Below are positions 1 through 13,740 of a stretch of 64,000 bases of DNA, one piece after another. The number at the start of each line of letters is the position of its first letter. Position 1 is the stretch's first letter. The notes under the pieces were generated by a model. That model was not told the origin of the DNA, did not search any database, and was given only the letters and a program-made list of their open reading frames with translations. Both the position numbers and the translations under genes were made by a program. Origin of the DNA: Argopecten irradians (taxonomy: Eukaryota > Mollusca > Bivalvia > Pectinida > Pectinidae); contig NC_091142.1 of assembly GCF_041381155.1 (NCBI RefSeq), forward strand, positions 10,101,340 to 10,165,339. The letters run 5' to 3'.

Positions 1-3000
1 CAAATTATTCTATATTTTTGGAATAACAATATGCTTTGTCATTTGTTGCTACGTCTTGGACAAAATACATCCGGAGTCTTTGTTCATTACCATAGTAACA
101 AATGACAAAACATGTTGTTATTACCAAAAATATAGAACAATTTACACGTATGAATAATTCGAAATACTATCAATCTGAAAACAATAGGGAAAAATTGCAT
201 ACCTTGCCAGATCCTTCGAATATACAATGTTATATGTGTTCAAAAGAATTATTTTGTAATAGCTATTCTCGGTCGATCATTCCTTATCATGAACTAAACG
301 CCAAGACACTCAGTCTGACATATTTGCCCTTCATGTTCTATAAATACCTTTAGAAATTATACAGGTATTAACAAATCAAGCTAAAACTAAACGCATTTTT
401 TACCGTACATTGCTTTTATTTCGCGAGAGTTTATGCGATTTGTTTCAAAACTCGAATTAAAACCACCAATAACCGGTGTAGCCTAAATTTTATGCCCTGT
501 GACATAAAAGGACACAGCATAACGAAACTAAAAAAATGCGACATAATGATATTACTGCCGTAGATATTTTTAACATCGAGAACAAATAGACATCGATATA
601 ATGCGGTTGTAGCCTTTCGGATAAAAGACCTTTTTACACTGGGTAATAATTGTATAGCGACTTAACGAAGATTGTGATATTGGTTATTAACTAGACAACG
701 AAAAAAATCGAAACTAAAAGAAATTTCGACATAACGAGATCATCAATATAACGATATTAGGAGGCTATAGTCAAGATGGCGACACGCGGGGCGCACACGT
801 ATGCTTCTATTAGCTAAATACACAGGGAGAGGCGTGCCGTATGTTTCGATCTAATATAATAAAGTTGTTTTGATATCAAGAGAATACTGGTTCTGCCATT
901 GATCGAATGTCTCTCATCGCATGACAACCAAAGATAATTGCACAAAAACTCTATCGAGTTAAGAAACCGGGGACCGGCTTGTGTCGGGACACGATTCCGG
1001 CAGCATCTTGACCTTTGCTCGGGTCAAACGGAGGATTAACGGATACCATTATGGCCAATCATCGTAAATAATTAATGATTGTTAATCACCTACCTGGGCG
1101 ATATTGATATATGTTAGAGTGGAATTGAATTGGTTATAAACCGTCATTTCACCCCGAATAACAGATCAAAGAAAAGTAAAGTCCTATAGGAAGATTTTAT
1201 TGATCAGTGCTGTCTGGTAAAAATGTAGACCCTTATATAGAAGTATTGTCTGTCTTCTGAATAAACAGAATCAGAAAAGACGTGAATACCAATTGTTATG
1301 TATATAAAGCACTATGTGAATTCCAAAAAGAGAGACAGTTTTCATATATAAAGCCACGTGGAAATCGCAAAGCTTTCTAGGCAGTCGAGCACACCCTTTT
1401 TGGCAATAGAGATTTATGGTAGCTGTTCTAGTATATAGCACGCATTATAAAATGTCTGTATATATGTCAGTAATTTGATTGGTGAGAAGCAAAATAAATA
1501 AATGCATTGTTTCGTCAAGTTTAAAATAGCCATTTTAACGACAGGCGTCAGTAATGTAAGCCCGCATAAATGCGTGAGATTATCTTAAGCGTTGATCTGT
1601 GAACAGCATATGATTGTGTTTTGTAATTTAGTTCCCATGCAAACTGATAATTAATCATTTGAATGTATTCTATTAAAAAACTCCTTTATAAATTTATATG
1701 TTTGGTTAATATATATAAAAGAATATTGAGGATCGAATATTCCTAATTCTAAAAAAATGGTTTAGAACTTCTGTCATCTTTATCGGAGGGGTAGATTTTA
1801 GATTTTAAAATAATAGTATATTACGAGTTGAAACTAACACCTTGAGAAGCATACTGGTTATAAAATAGCTCTCTCCCTCCCCCACCTCTCTCTTTCTCGT
1901 TCTTCCCTCACTCTCTCCCTCTCTCTCTGTCTCAAATACAACTTTATATATTATGTATATCTTCTCTTGTAAATGCCATCTTGTCTGTAATTTGAATGTT
2001 TTATTATTTTTGGGAACGGGCTTTATATAAGTTGTATAACTTGTGCCCAATCCCATTGCACATTTTGAAATAAAATATATTTAAATCAAATCCTAATTCT
2101 ATGTCAATGTCTGTTGTAGGAAATTCTGCAGTTGAATCCGTCATTTGTAAAAGTGTGTATCGTCTCATATCCAGCCACATCAGCCTAGTGATGAATCACC
2201 ACATCCACACGCAGGATACGAAACCGTGCATATGCACGAGACTGCTGTTGCCCAGCACGCGCTAGTGCCGTACTTCGCTCAGCTTGACGTGCCCAGCACA
2301 TGATACTACGCTGGCATTATATAACGCAGTGAAGCTAATACCTAACAGACGAATGCAAACAAGCACACTGCCAGCATCGACCGAAAGTACAGCTGATAAA
2401 CTGACGATCACTCTCTACGGTCCAGTACTGAGACAGTGTAGCACCAGAGCGGCTGTTTTCGTGAATGGGCGGCTCGATCACTGCTGGATGATAACGGCTG
2501 CAATTGAGCTTCATTTAGTGTTCAAATATGTACAGTGCATGGGAAGAGGATTCGAGCATTGCGCTCAAGACAAGTGGATTTCATTCATTGGTACATTGTG
2601 AATGTAAAACAAAACGGTGTATTTCATATATTTTAAATTTCAATTTGTAAAAAAAGTACATTTTATTAGCAACAATTGATTTATTTGAAAATTCACTTTA
2701 CAACTACTTCAAAAGGTTGGCTTGCTTTTGGAAAAAAGAAGTTTAACAGTCGTTGGTCGACTAGTTGTCTACGACAGTGAACCGCGTATATGGATGTTTT
2801 CTCCTTAAGGAATACCACGCTGACATTTCGACAGTCCTATCGCTTGGACTCGGATTCTCTGTAATTCCAAATTACACTCTGTGAGCCGTATAGACGTGTA
2901 AGGTAACGAAGGCGTTCTGACAGCGTGTCCGTACTCATTAGAAACAATAGACCGGCTATTATTACAGCTCAAGGAAACTGAACGAGATTGCCCGACCCTG

Positions 3001-3400
3001 ATCATTTCCAGTTAGGGATGTCACGCGCTTGTAATGAGTTAAGGGACCACTAAGGACATTTTACCTCGGTCAAGACCTGACCCAGTGAAGCCCAAAGGCG
3101 AGAAGTATTGACACACTGACACATCGGTATAGGTATCGTCTGAAGTCTCCTCGGCAGGAAATTAACTCAACTCATCAACGCCTTGTTCTACCGGGAGGTA
3201 AGATATCGCGACCAGCTGATCTGGGGATCTATGAATAAGAAAATTGACTGTCATTTCCCGGTGTGGTGCCCACAGTAAGCGGTGGGATAATTGTGCCCGT
3301 ACAGTGTATTTCTTTGTAAAAACAACACGATTCTTTTAATGGACCAGAAAACAACAACACTGCAATTATATACACTATCTACTGAAAAAACCAAAAACTG
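1..3400. other. Intergenic DNA left of the GPCR gene
   Basis: No gene is visible. The short open frames here (for example 2284-2601 and 2805-3005) have no recognisable motif and no splice context. The stretch around 530-760 is rich in TAACGA-type words reminiscent of the pogo-like short elements seen at 56.5 kb, but no clear ends could be fixed. A pyrimidine-rich tract lies at 1868-1933. The last few hundred bases may hold the promoter and 5' untranslated region of the GPCR gene, but no TATA box or splice site could be assigned with confidence. Confidence 0.6.
1868..1933. repeat. CT-rich low-complexity tract
   Basis: About 65 bases made almost only of C and T on the plus strand, mostly CTCTCC and TCTCT units. 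It is a simple-sequence tract with no coding signal. Confidence 0.85.
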
Positions 3401-3504
3401 TGTATTGTGGGACGTTTTTAAGTTTTAAAAATTGATTGGACCAACGGTACGAAGATCTAAAAACAGAAAGTATTTATTTATTTGTAATTACTTTGTAAAG
3501 AAGG

Positions 3505-4770
3505 ATGGAGAATTCCAGTTGTAACGGCTCTGACAGTCTGTCCTCTACGGGCTTGGACGGATGTCGGATGACAGACACATTTCGGACTTTAAAACTAGTG
3601 CTTACATCAATATCACTACTTGTGATATTTTTATTTAGTATAGCCGGAAACGCGCTGGTGTTTGTAATATTTATCAAACGTCCAGCACTTCTAACAATTT
3701 CAAATCGCTTTATATTGAATCTATCGGTGTGCAATTGTCTCAACACCTTATTCGTAATGCCCTTCATGTTTGCCTCGCTCATTTCTAAGGATTGGGTGTT
3801 TGGAGATACGGTATGTCGTGGTACTGGATTTCTGATGAATACAACATTTGCAGCCAGCACACTTACACTGGTAGCCATTTCAATTGACAGGTACTGCGCA
3901 GTTGCTATGCCGTTACATTACACTATGCGAGTAACTTCAAAGCGTTCAATTGCAATGATCATTTCCGTTTGGAGTGGTGCGGTGATTGCGTCACTTCCGC
4001 CCTTACTTGGCTGGAACAGTTATGTTTACCAAGCCGACAAAGCTTCGTGCACGGTACTTTGGATGAATAAAGATCCGTTTGCCCGATATTACACTCTTTA
4101 TCTGGTTGTAGTCACTTTTATTCTGCCTCTCATTGTCCTAGTCGGTTCCTACATTGCCATATTTCGTTCAGCGAAAAACAATTTTGAACGAACTAGGAGA
4201 AATAGTATAGTGCCGTCAAACAATATAGATGACGGAACTCAGACGCCATTAAGGGACGGTAGACGGCGCTCGAGTACGGCGCCAATTTTAACTCGGCGCC
4301 TGAGTTCATCGAGTCGTATTGCGCCACTTCCTTGGCACAAGGACGAGTGGAAGACGGCGCTAACTAGCCTACTAGTTGTGTCAACTTTCATCATTTGTTG
4401 GGTACCATACTTTATAATCATAGTGCTAGAATCAGTTCTCAGTGACCCAAGTATAATATACCCTATAGCTGAACTCATCTCCATACTTTTGGCTATGTCA
4501 AGTTGTGCCATAAATCCGTTTGTTTATGTGTTTAGAAGTAACTTAGCTCGTCAACAACTGAAGATCATTCTTCGCCTGAGGCGGGAACGCGAGGACTATT
4601 CGGAGTCTCGGAGAGGGAGTGTCTGTGCTGCTATCAAAGAGGGCATCATACGACAAAGCAGCACAGAGTCGGATCTAGACGAGAGAAATACAGTGGCGCC
4701 ACCACCAAAAAAGTCCGCCACTTTAACGACACTGGTTCACGTACCAAGCCTTGCTTCTATGAGAGCCTGA
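3505..4770 (+). CDS. Class A (rhodopsin-like) orphan GPCR, GPR161-like
   Basis: One uninterrupted frame encodes a complete seven-helix receptor of 421 aa, so the coding region is intronless. Seen directly: N-glycosylation sites at N3 and N7; GN in helix 1 (N49); C104 before helix 3 and C182 in extracellular loop 2 as the usual disulfide pair; DRY at 128-130; W156 in helix 4; P208 in helix 5; CWVP at 298-301; NPFVY at 337-341. Loop 3 and the tail carry basophilic phosphorylation-like sites (RRNS, RRRSS, RRLSS, RRGS). The conserved helix 2 aspartate is replaced by N77. That change, the LLTISNRF segment (62-69) and the LPPLLGW segment (164-170) recall vertebrate GPR161, a Gs-linked ciliary receptor, but the tail is shorter than in vertebrate GPR161. 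Ligand and coupling cannot be read from the sequence. An aminergic-type orphan receptor is the alternative. The minus-strand frames here are shadows. Confidence 0.95.
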   Translation: MENSSCNGSDSLSSTGLDGCRMTDTFRTLKLVLTSISLLVIFLFSIAGNALVFVIFIKRPALLTISNRFILNLSVCNCLNTLFVMPFMFASLISKDWVFGDTVCRGTGFLMNTTFAASTLTLVAISIDRYCAVAMPLHYTMRVTSKRSIAMIISVWSGAVIASLPPLLGWNSYVYQADKASCTVLWMNKDPFARYYTLYLVVVTFILPLIVLVGSYIAIFRSAKNNFERTRRNSIVPSNNIDDGTQTPLRDGRRRSSTAPILTRRLSSSSRIAPLPWHKDEWKTALTSLLVVSTFIICWVPYFIIIVLESVLSDPSIIYPIAELISILLAMSSCAINPFVYVFRSNLARQQLKIILRLRREREDYSESRRGSVCAAIKEGIIRQSSTESDLDERNTVAPPPKKSATLTTLVHVPSLASMRA

Positions 4771-7700
4771 ATAATACGACGACATCATTTGACCAGGTAG
4801 TCTGATTATCTCTGTTTTGTTGCATGTAAATTATTTATTTGAACATGATCTCAACTTTGTTAAATGAATTTGATATGTTGTTTTGAAGTCATGTATTTTT
4901 GTCCGATATTTGATTATTGTAATATGAAATGTGACATTTTGTGATATTTGTTTTTACGAAAGTTTTTAAACATACCAATTTTTATATTGTTTTATCGTGA
5001 CATCATATTTGTTCGAATTATTGTCATCATAACAGGTGCTTGTGATGACGTCATCAACATTTGATCATTCCCTTAATTTTCTGTTATTTACAACAACGTA
5101 AACATTTTTGGTTGAAGAGGATTAGTCTAGATGACATTTCAATAGATTATCTGGTATCAAGCCTCTTAGAAGCTTGATTTCACATTGGTACATTTAAACA
5201 TCAGTAAGCAACGTAAGATATTTATCATTGACATTTCTTTGACAATATTGATCAGCGCATTTTCGCGTTCTTATAAGTAAACTTTGATGCGTATTGTATG
5301 TTTCAAGCAAAGAAGGCACCAAGGGTAATTAAATATCATGTTCCTGTAATCAAACTGAACGTCAATTACAAGTAAATTCTATCCAATCAAGCGAACAGCA
5401 TCGAGTACACAGTTATTGATTGAAGCTTACACAAACACACGCTGTGTTTTAATTCGGTTGAAAGACAAGCTGGATTCTTTGTCATAATTAGCTCTTGCAG
5501 AACGTTTTAACTACTATTCAGTTAAAATATTTCCCCATAGCCTAGACGAGTTCGTTAATAGATTGAATTACATACAGTAGGCATCTAGATACGCTATGAT
5601 TTAACAATCACTGTAATTCGCTTAATTTGTGGATTTCAATTTAATCAATCAGGTGGTATTTGAATTACTAAATTTAGGATGGAACTGATTACATTTTGTG
5701 TATAAAATTAAATTCCCAGCTAATGTGTATTGCTTTAAAGATAATGAGTAGCGAGCTATTTGTATCTTTAGAAGTTGTCTATTATTAAATATCTTGCAAT
5801 ATCGCAACTTTTAATAGATTTAATAGATGAATCTGTATTTCCAAAATGGAAATTAGAAATTTTACCAAAGATTTTCAAATCCTTCAAGCATTAGTGATTG
5901 TGTCTTCTGCATTGACTTGATCAATTTTTAATTGCGGTTGATCTCACTTCTGTTATCTATCTACACCACTAGACATCATACGACGATTTTTTTTTCAAAA
6001 TTAGTGTTACATAGTGTGTTAGTGTGTTATATATCTTTATAAAAATGATATTTACAGAAAACCTTTTATAACAAGATCGATACATTTCCAGACGATGCAA
6101 GTACTTTAATACTTATTCTTTCTAAAACAATAATATCCAATAAGTTTTTTCCTAATGTTCGTTAATACACTCTAACGCTATCTTATAGAAACTTATCATA
6201 ATTCTGCCGTTACAATGGTGAATAGGTAAGGTACAACGATTAATCCGGAAAATATCCACCTTAACAATCGGAGCTATGTAATTTCCCCGGTTGTCCCACA
6301 ATAACCCGAGTCCTATCTAATCAAAATAAATGACCTCATATCCCCGATGGAGTATTATGAAATTACCAGGCCTGTCCTTGACTGATTCCGCCTTATACAT
6401 AATATTAGCAGAAATCATATTGCACACAATTCCCTCGTTAGCTATAACGTGATCGACCCTATATAATGTAATTTCTGTGATATATCTCAACGTCTTTTTC
6501 TGTAAACAATATGTAAACGATATTTATATATCTTACCAGCGTGTTTCTAAGTTGACCTTGCCATTGATAACAAGGATACTATGGAAAAAGTAACGTATTG
6601 TTTCTATATTAATTCTTAGTCCGTTTTCTGTAAAATGTCACATAGTGGGGTGTGCTCGTCTATGTCTTTATTTGTATTCTCCAGTTAAATAGCACTATAA
6701 AAAGTGCTCCACTATCACAAGGAGACACAACATAAATATCTCACAGCCTCTCAGAATCTACAGACATTCACACATGCAATACACATGGGGTGCTGTTCTT
6801 AAATGATTTAACTGTTAGAAGGATAGTTTTATTAAACCGACTAATACTGTCACGGACAGAACTTTATCTGATTGTGTTTGGAATAATTCCCCCCTTATTT
6901 CTTTCCCACGTTATTAAAATTGTGTACTGATTAAATAATTAATTTTCATTCAGAGCGCTTTCTATTTGGTTTACATGGTTAATTCAATACTAATATCTTA
7001 ACGTGACTTTCTTGAATGTAAATATATCCTTAAAAATACTTTAAATCTATGTTAGGCAGAATTCCGTGACTTTTATGCTACATATTATTATTGTATGTCC
7101 CTTCAAGGTACAATAAGACAATAGCAGTCACCTACAGTTTAATACATTTGAAAAACGTAATAGATTTTAAACTGTTTCATATTCTCTCTTAAGAATACTA
7201 AGTCGATAAAGGCATTCCTATCTTTACATTTTAGCAGATTCTCTAAAATGTTTGTACGCAATGGCCTTTCCCATCACGGACTGACAGATTGCGATACACA
7301 CTCCAGACTGGTACCAATATATATTGATTTTAGGGACATTCATCCAAACGAAAAGGAAGTCGGGGGAACCGGTACGTTTTATCTTTAATTTTCTATCATG
7401 TGACTTAGCACATGTCTTGCTTGGCTGTTTTTTGGAAGACAGAGAAACTTTTTTTTTCTAAAAATCAATATTTTAATGAAAAAAATACATTCCTGTTATG
7501 GAGTTTCTTTTTTCTTTCTTAAAAAACCATTATAATAATGAAAAGGTATTTTTCTTTAAACTGTAGAAAAGGAATTACATACTTATGTAATCTCGGTAAT
7601 TACAAATCTCATGTTCATGTTTTTTTGTGAATTATATTTCAATATTGTGTAATATTGAGAGTTAAACAAGGTGCGAATATTGATTCCTGTCGGTACAAAA

Positions 7701-10428
7701 ACAATAGTTGCATCGACAGTTAAAACCACGCTGGGTAAATTTAATGATGATTAGCGCTATAAAATGGACAGATTTTATATTAATACGCCTGCGGAAGGAC
7801 GAGGCAAATTACATTGGCTATCGTCACGTGGCAGTGTTGTATTTCAACAACATGATCTAGACGCCATAACGGAATGTATCATCAACAAGGTAGACCGAAA
7901 GGTTCAGATTAGCTGAAGCTGTCAGTCATTTTCTCCTTATAGATAAACTTAAGTTTTTTTAGAACATACAAATTCGAACCTCATGCTCTTGAAATTGCAC
8001 CAAAAAGGATCAAATCAAAATCATATCAATATGAAACATATATAAGTGCTCTGACATTGTATACATCATATTACTATTACTAGATATTACAGTGAATCAT
8101 ATAATAATTCAAAACAAATGGTTTTGTAGAAAGCAATTTTCTATATAATTGATAACAATGTAGTTCACTTTCCTATGGCAGGTGAGATCCCCTATAGCAA
8201 AAGCACTCCTCAGTATTGTTAGTGTACGTTGGTTCCTGCTTAATCGTCGTGGCTGAAATTGGATGATTGCATTAATATTAATGAAAATAAAACCCCGATA
8301 TAGCAAAATCGATGACCTACATTTCCATGTGATCAGGCTTAATGAAGCAGAACAATGGGTACGATAATAAAAGGGATATTTGGACTAGATTTGTTAGTGC
8401 TGTATAGCAGGTTACCATAGCAACATACAATCCAGTCTGTCTACAGGTAATCAGTTAAGTAATAGGATCAGTTTTTATAGTTGCCGGACAAAATACGTGC
8501 GTTGTGTAAGCATAACCTATTATTTTGATGCATATAACAGATAACAGAATTCAACCGAAAAGTTCGTTGATCTATCAAGTATAGCAGAAACAATGTGGCC
8601 GCCGTGCGTTGATCAATATTGTCCAGAAATTGCCCCTATCAATAATGATTTCCCCGACAGTCATAAAACATCCGTTGAATTACCACGTTTTATCAATAAT
8701 TGATGTAGTTTGTCAGAGTTTTATGTCAACTGACTGGTAGAATTGAACTACGGTACTTTTTAATGATGTCGAAAGATTTTTTAATATCAGATATTTGATT
8801 ATTTTTATTTTTACGAAGTTTTGACGTTGTACACATATATGGCATTAATTGTGTATTTTTTTTCACAGTAAGCATTATTTCAGATTGCAATCACATTGAA
8901 TTGGCAAAACTGGTCTGAGAAGTAGAATTTTATATTTGGTTTTATGCTAGGAAAATATATATTAGTAATGTGAGTGATAGTTTTTCGAATAAATTATTTA
9001 AACCTTATGTGGAACGTAAAACAACTCTTCACGCCATTTTGAATTTGTTACATCCGCTCTCGTATGTGTAAGATAATTAAGGATTAACTAAAATGTGTTT
9101 TTATGTTTTGCATATTCTTTTTGTGTATCATAACATAAAATATCTATTCTAATAAATCATTATATTTTCAGTCGTCAATAAAAACACATCTTCAACATTT
9201 AAAATTTTTGAGGGACTAATTTTCTATGAATCATTACGCCGTTGTATCAGTCAATCAGAAGCGACGTTACAAACGGTAATGTCATATTTCCTTTGTGGAT
9301 TGATGAAGTAAATTTTATACCAATCAAAAACAAAATTGGATCATTCTTACATAAATTTGTTTAACAACGCTGTTTCATGTTCACATCGTCGTAAAGTTTT
9401 GACCTCTTAACTCAATTCCATCTGTGTTAGAGTGAGTGTTGAAGAAAGGACTACGAGAAAGATCCATAAACGCCATTTTACATTTTCGCACTCCCCTGGG
9501 CTCACTAAGAAGTACATTTCAAGGTATATACAGTCGTTTTCAAAAGCATTGCCAAGACTAAATGGAATTATATTGAAAGTAGGAGACTGGTTTTGTCGGT
9601 ACTGCTGGTGTATTGGGATGATATGGGCGTTTAGAATGAGAGGGAAAAGTATATAAAAGTTCAAATTCCCGTGAAATAGCCATTATGGTAGATATTTAGG
9701 TATGATAATGTCCTAAAACGACAAATGTATGTATGATATGTTTATGGAAATGTCTTGTATACAGGACAAATGGTATCGGAAAAATAACGCAGTTTGTGCT
9801 AAATTGACACATAAACACTAGTTTATGTTAAGCATTGTTCATAATGAAGTAGATTCGATTTGTTGCTGTATCCAAACGCGTATGTTTAATTTGGTAGATA
9901 TAACTAATGTATCCTTTCAGAGTAGAACAGTAAAATGGTTTTTATACACGAATTTAAAACAAGGATCCTCGCAGACTTATTTATCTTCTAAAAGAATTAA
10001 ATGTGGCTTGTGAATCCTGGGCTTAGATAAAGTGATAAACATGTTATATATGTACTGGAAAACTTCAAACTATTCAATTTAAAACCATTTTATCTGCAAG
10101 TGTGCTCGATTTACATTTATTTAGGCGATCAATGGCCGGGCGAGATATTCCGATGATCAAATTTACCAAAGTGTGAATGTGTATAGCCACACTTTCGTAT
10201 TGTCGCATTTTCTATTCTGGCAGACCTAACCATATGTGTACGGCCGTGAAGCAAATTTAATTCATTCAGGTTTTAGGTCTGAGTGTGTCTGCGGCTGAAA
10301 GAGGAATCGGTATACGTAATTTATGGACAACATTAGGGTTATAATGACTGTTTTTAAACTGGATATGAAATTTAGATAATCAAAACTTTATCCTTAGTAA
10401 TCAATATCAGTCAATTGGTGAAAACATA
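4771..10428. other. Intergenic DNA, probably starting with the GPCR 3' UTR
   Basis: No gene, RNA gene or complete mobile element was recognised. The first few hundred bases are presumably the receptor's 3' untranslated region. A TGACGTCA palindrome lies at 5046-5053. The block 6230-6480 has a more balanced base composition than its surroundings and could be a regulatory element. Overlapping open frames on both strands at 9407-9664 have no motif and look like chance. Confidence 0.55.
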
Positions 10429-10641
10429 CACTACCCTCCAAAAGTTCTGTTACACGTGCAGTTTTACAAATATACAAAAAGTACAGAAATAGGTAAACCT
10501 TTTAATACAGACATCAGTATATAGATTATTTATCAACTTATTTATCTTCTCTAAGTCATTAATTGCTTTTTCGAGAGTTTTCTTTGAAGTAAATTATCAG
10601 CAAATTTTTTACAAATGTAACAGAACTTTTGGAGGGCAGTG
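10429..10641. mobile_element. Short Tc1/mariner-like element (MITE), 213 bp
   Basis: The ends are inverted copies of about 26 bp: the left starts CACTACCCTCC and the right ends GGAGGGCAGTG, followed inward by a matching AAAAGTTCTGTTACA word. A TA dinucleotide flanks each side (10427-10428 and 10642-10643), the target duplication used by Tc1/mariner transposons. There is no coding capacity, so it must be moved by a transposase made elsewhere. Confidence 0.85.
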
Positions 10642-10643
10642 TA

Positions 10644-13600
10644 TATGTTAATACAAAATAATTAGTCTACTGCATCATTAAATCGGTTTCATGCTAAAAT
10701 GTATGCTTTAATCAATGTTTATGGATTTTTTTTTAAATGTATACAGGATATTGATAATTCATAACATATGGAATTTTATATTTAGAAGATCTATACAGAA
10801 TATAGCTTTATGATACAGTACATTGTAATCTAGTATTTCTATGTGTATCAGTCCTTTGCCGAAATCAATGTGATTGCAATCAATATAAACCATCCTTTCA
10901 TCGATTGTAGTGTTGTAAACACGTGTTATCATTTTTCAATTTGTACGTTATGAGAACATTAAATTATAAAATGACAATCACAATTAATCTAATCGCTGTA
11001 ACGCCCATTGTATCGAGTTTTAAATTTGTTCAACAAATCAGATTTTGAATATTGTCTATGGAAAATATGTTATTGAATATTGTGATTTTATATGATTATG
11101 CAATATGCAAACGTAGTAAACACATGTTAATATTGTAATGTATTGAAATTTTTAAGGCATTCCGTGCATAATTTTTGTCACTTATTTTGATGGCTTAGAT
11201 TTTGTTTTTCGGTGGTTGTAGTACGTTACTTAAGTAAAACAACGTAATTTTGCAATGATGTCATCAATATCTGTACCATGACACTACTATGTAGAAAACC
11301 GCTAAAGGAAATTTCTTCAAAAAAAGGAAAAAACTGAATTTATAGACCACACAATAAGAGGTAAATTGAATCTCTTTAAACGCGATTCCAAAATTATTTA
11401 AAATTCCGCATTGCCGGTATAATTGAATCAGAACATGCAGACTTTGTCATCGTAATAGCCACAAGATAGATGACTATTTAATTTGAAAGTTATTCGATAC
11501 AGCTGGTCATAACCTCTTCACCGAAATCCATGAGCTTGCAATCTATTTTTACCAATCCGTGGCTATTTTTGGACTATTTGTGTTTGGAAGCCCTTTTTAA
11601 TTGCATATTGATTACATTATAATTTGATGGGAAAATTAGGGTTCATTATATGCACAATTTGTGTGGTAATAATTACTGTTTACGAGTCTGGTGTTGATAT
11701 GGTCTCTACTGGTTTATCGGGTTGTTGTTTTTTTCTTTGGATAATAATAACTAAAATCAATACATGACATGGATCCGGGTTATAATCAACTAGGCCTTTC
11801 GTCCTGTAGTACCATCGATAATAATCAGATATTCATACAGGTCCCATTTTTAATTATTGAATCACGCTACTGGCATTTCGTCTAAAACAACTACGTTTTT
11901 ATAAAAAAAAATTAAAACGAGCGAAACGCCTCACGCTATTGACAATTTTTATGAAATTACTACTTTTTTTTAAAAAAGGTTTTTTTTGAAACGAGCGAAA
12001 TGAGTATGGTACTCGAATGTATAATTCAAAGTATGTAACAATTAGATATTGCAAATTATGTGTATGACTGAAGAAATATTTTGCAAGCTTTGTCTAAGGT
12101 TTGGCAGACACTGTTTAATGGTTTTTTGGTTGTAGTTTATACTGTTATCTATGATGTAATGATAACTATATATGACAGTTTTTGTTACAATATTGTAACT
12201 TTTTAAGCATTATAAATGCATATGATCATTGTGAAGGTGCTATTTGTATAAGGAATCTGTACATTTGATCAATGTTGTAAACCATACACTTATCTTAGTG
12301 CTGTAAACAGTCCATAATTGAGGATTGGTTGGAAATCAAACGAGTGTTTTAAATTTATCGGTAAATAAATAATATAGATAATAAAACAAATATTTTTGAG
12401 GCGTAAAATATATGTTAATTTGCATGAAGGTTACATATGAAATTTTTCATATAGATTTCATACAGACATTTTGTGTATACAGTAATTGTATACTCATTGA
12501 ATAATTTTTACTGTTGTTAGTACTTTTTAAATAGTATGCCATTTGTCACAAAGCAATGACGTCACATTATCACAAAAAGTAATGACGTAATCAAAATACG
12601 CTTACAAAGGCAGACGACTGTACATGTCGACAACAATGTGGTTGAGTAAAGTCATATCTGAATGGGTTGCTGATAAGGCATTTTCTATTACCATTCCAAT
12701 TTTATTCCATAAATATCAGCAATGAAATCAACAACTGCTGAAATTGTGGTACAACAATGCCTTTGATTGTGTTTTTCTGAAAATTTTAACCACGACGTTT
12801 CAGCAGTTTGAATCTTTAAATCACACACTTTTGTAATTTTTGAGATTTTTTGATGATCTTTATTTTATCAGACAGTGCACCAATCATGTGTTACAATTCA
12901 CATCTTTCCAAGATACCGCATTTATTTTCTGCACGTCTTTAACAAAGCAGTAAATTGTGAATGCACTATAATTCATCATTGTGCTACATTATTCAACATC
13001 AATTCAATATCAATTCACCATCATCAATTCTGAGCTGATATTTGATCGCGCCTAATTAAGTACCATTGTTTTGGTGTTTAGCATTTTGTCTTTGGATTGA
13101 ATTATCTTTCAATGAAATCCAGATGTCACAGTTAAAATTTCACCAGAAAAACGATTTGCGCAATAATCCCATGACATGTCGGTTATGACGTTTATGGTAC
13201 TCTCCTGGAAATTTTAATATCTTGGGTTTTTGCCACAATTATAACTCACGAGTTTTGAAAATCATTGGGGGAATTTGATAACATATTGTTGTAATAGGGA
13301 CAATATCGCATTAATCACTAGTTACAATTAGTAGCACTCCTGTATTTTATTGAACATTGATTACTTTCATGTAAACAATTACATGATATTCACTATTGAT
13401 CTTTCCTGTCATTCAGAACATTCAGAGCTTTGTGAAGCAAGAATTGGGACCAACAAGAGAATTTCCTTTAAAATATGTTTTCTTTATGAATGGTTTTAAA
13501 CACTATAAAACTTTATCATTTAACAAAAGTCAATTGGGGGTACATATTTTAAAAAATATTTGTATTTTTCATATCAACTCGTTAACAATGTCCATGATAA

Positions 13601-13740
13601 GATATCATCGCACCTTCAATTTGAACCAATTTCCCTAGTAAACATACATTTTAACACGGACATTTTTGCTGGTCAGAAATGTGTTTTGTACCGTGTATTT
13701 GAGCGTCCAAAAAGAGAAAGGAGAGATATAAGTTATGGAA
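10644..13740. other. Intergenic DNA without recognised genes
   Basis: AT-rich sequence with no supported gene. A TGACGTCA site lies at 12557-12564, with a near-copy (TGACGTAA) about 25 bases downstream. Two short direct repeats of the form AAACGAGCGAAA occur near 11.9-12.0 kb. The open frames at 13396-13760 are short and motif-free. Confidence 0.55.

Noticed and set aside
3474..3878. 134-codon minus-strand frame over the GPCR start
   Set aside because: It is antisense to clear receptor helices and has no motif of its own; it is a shadow of the plus-strand gene.
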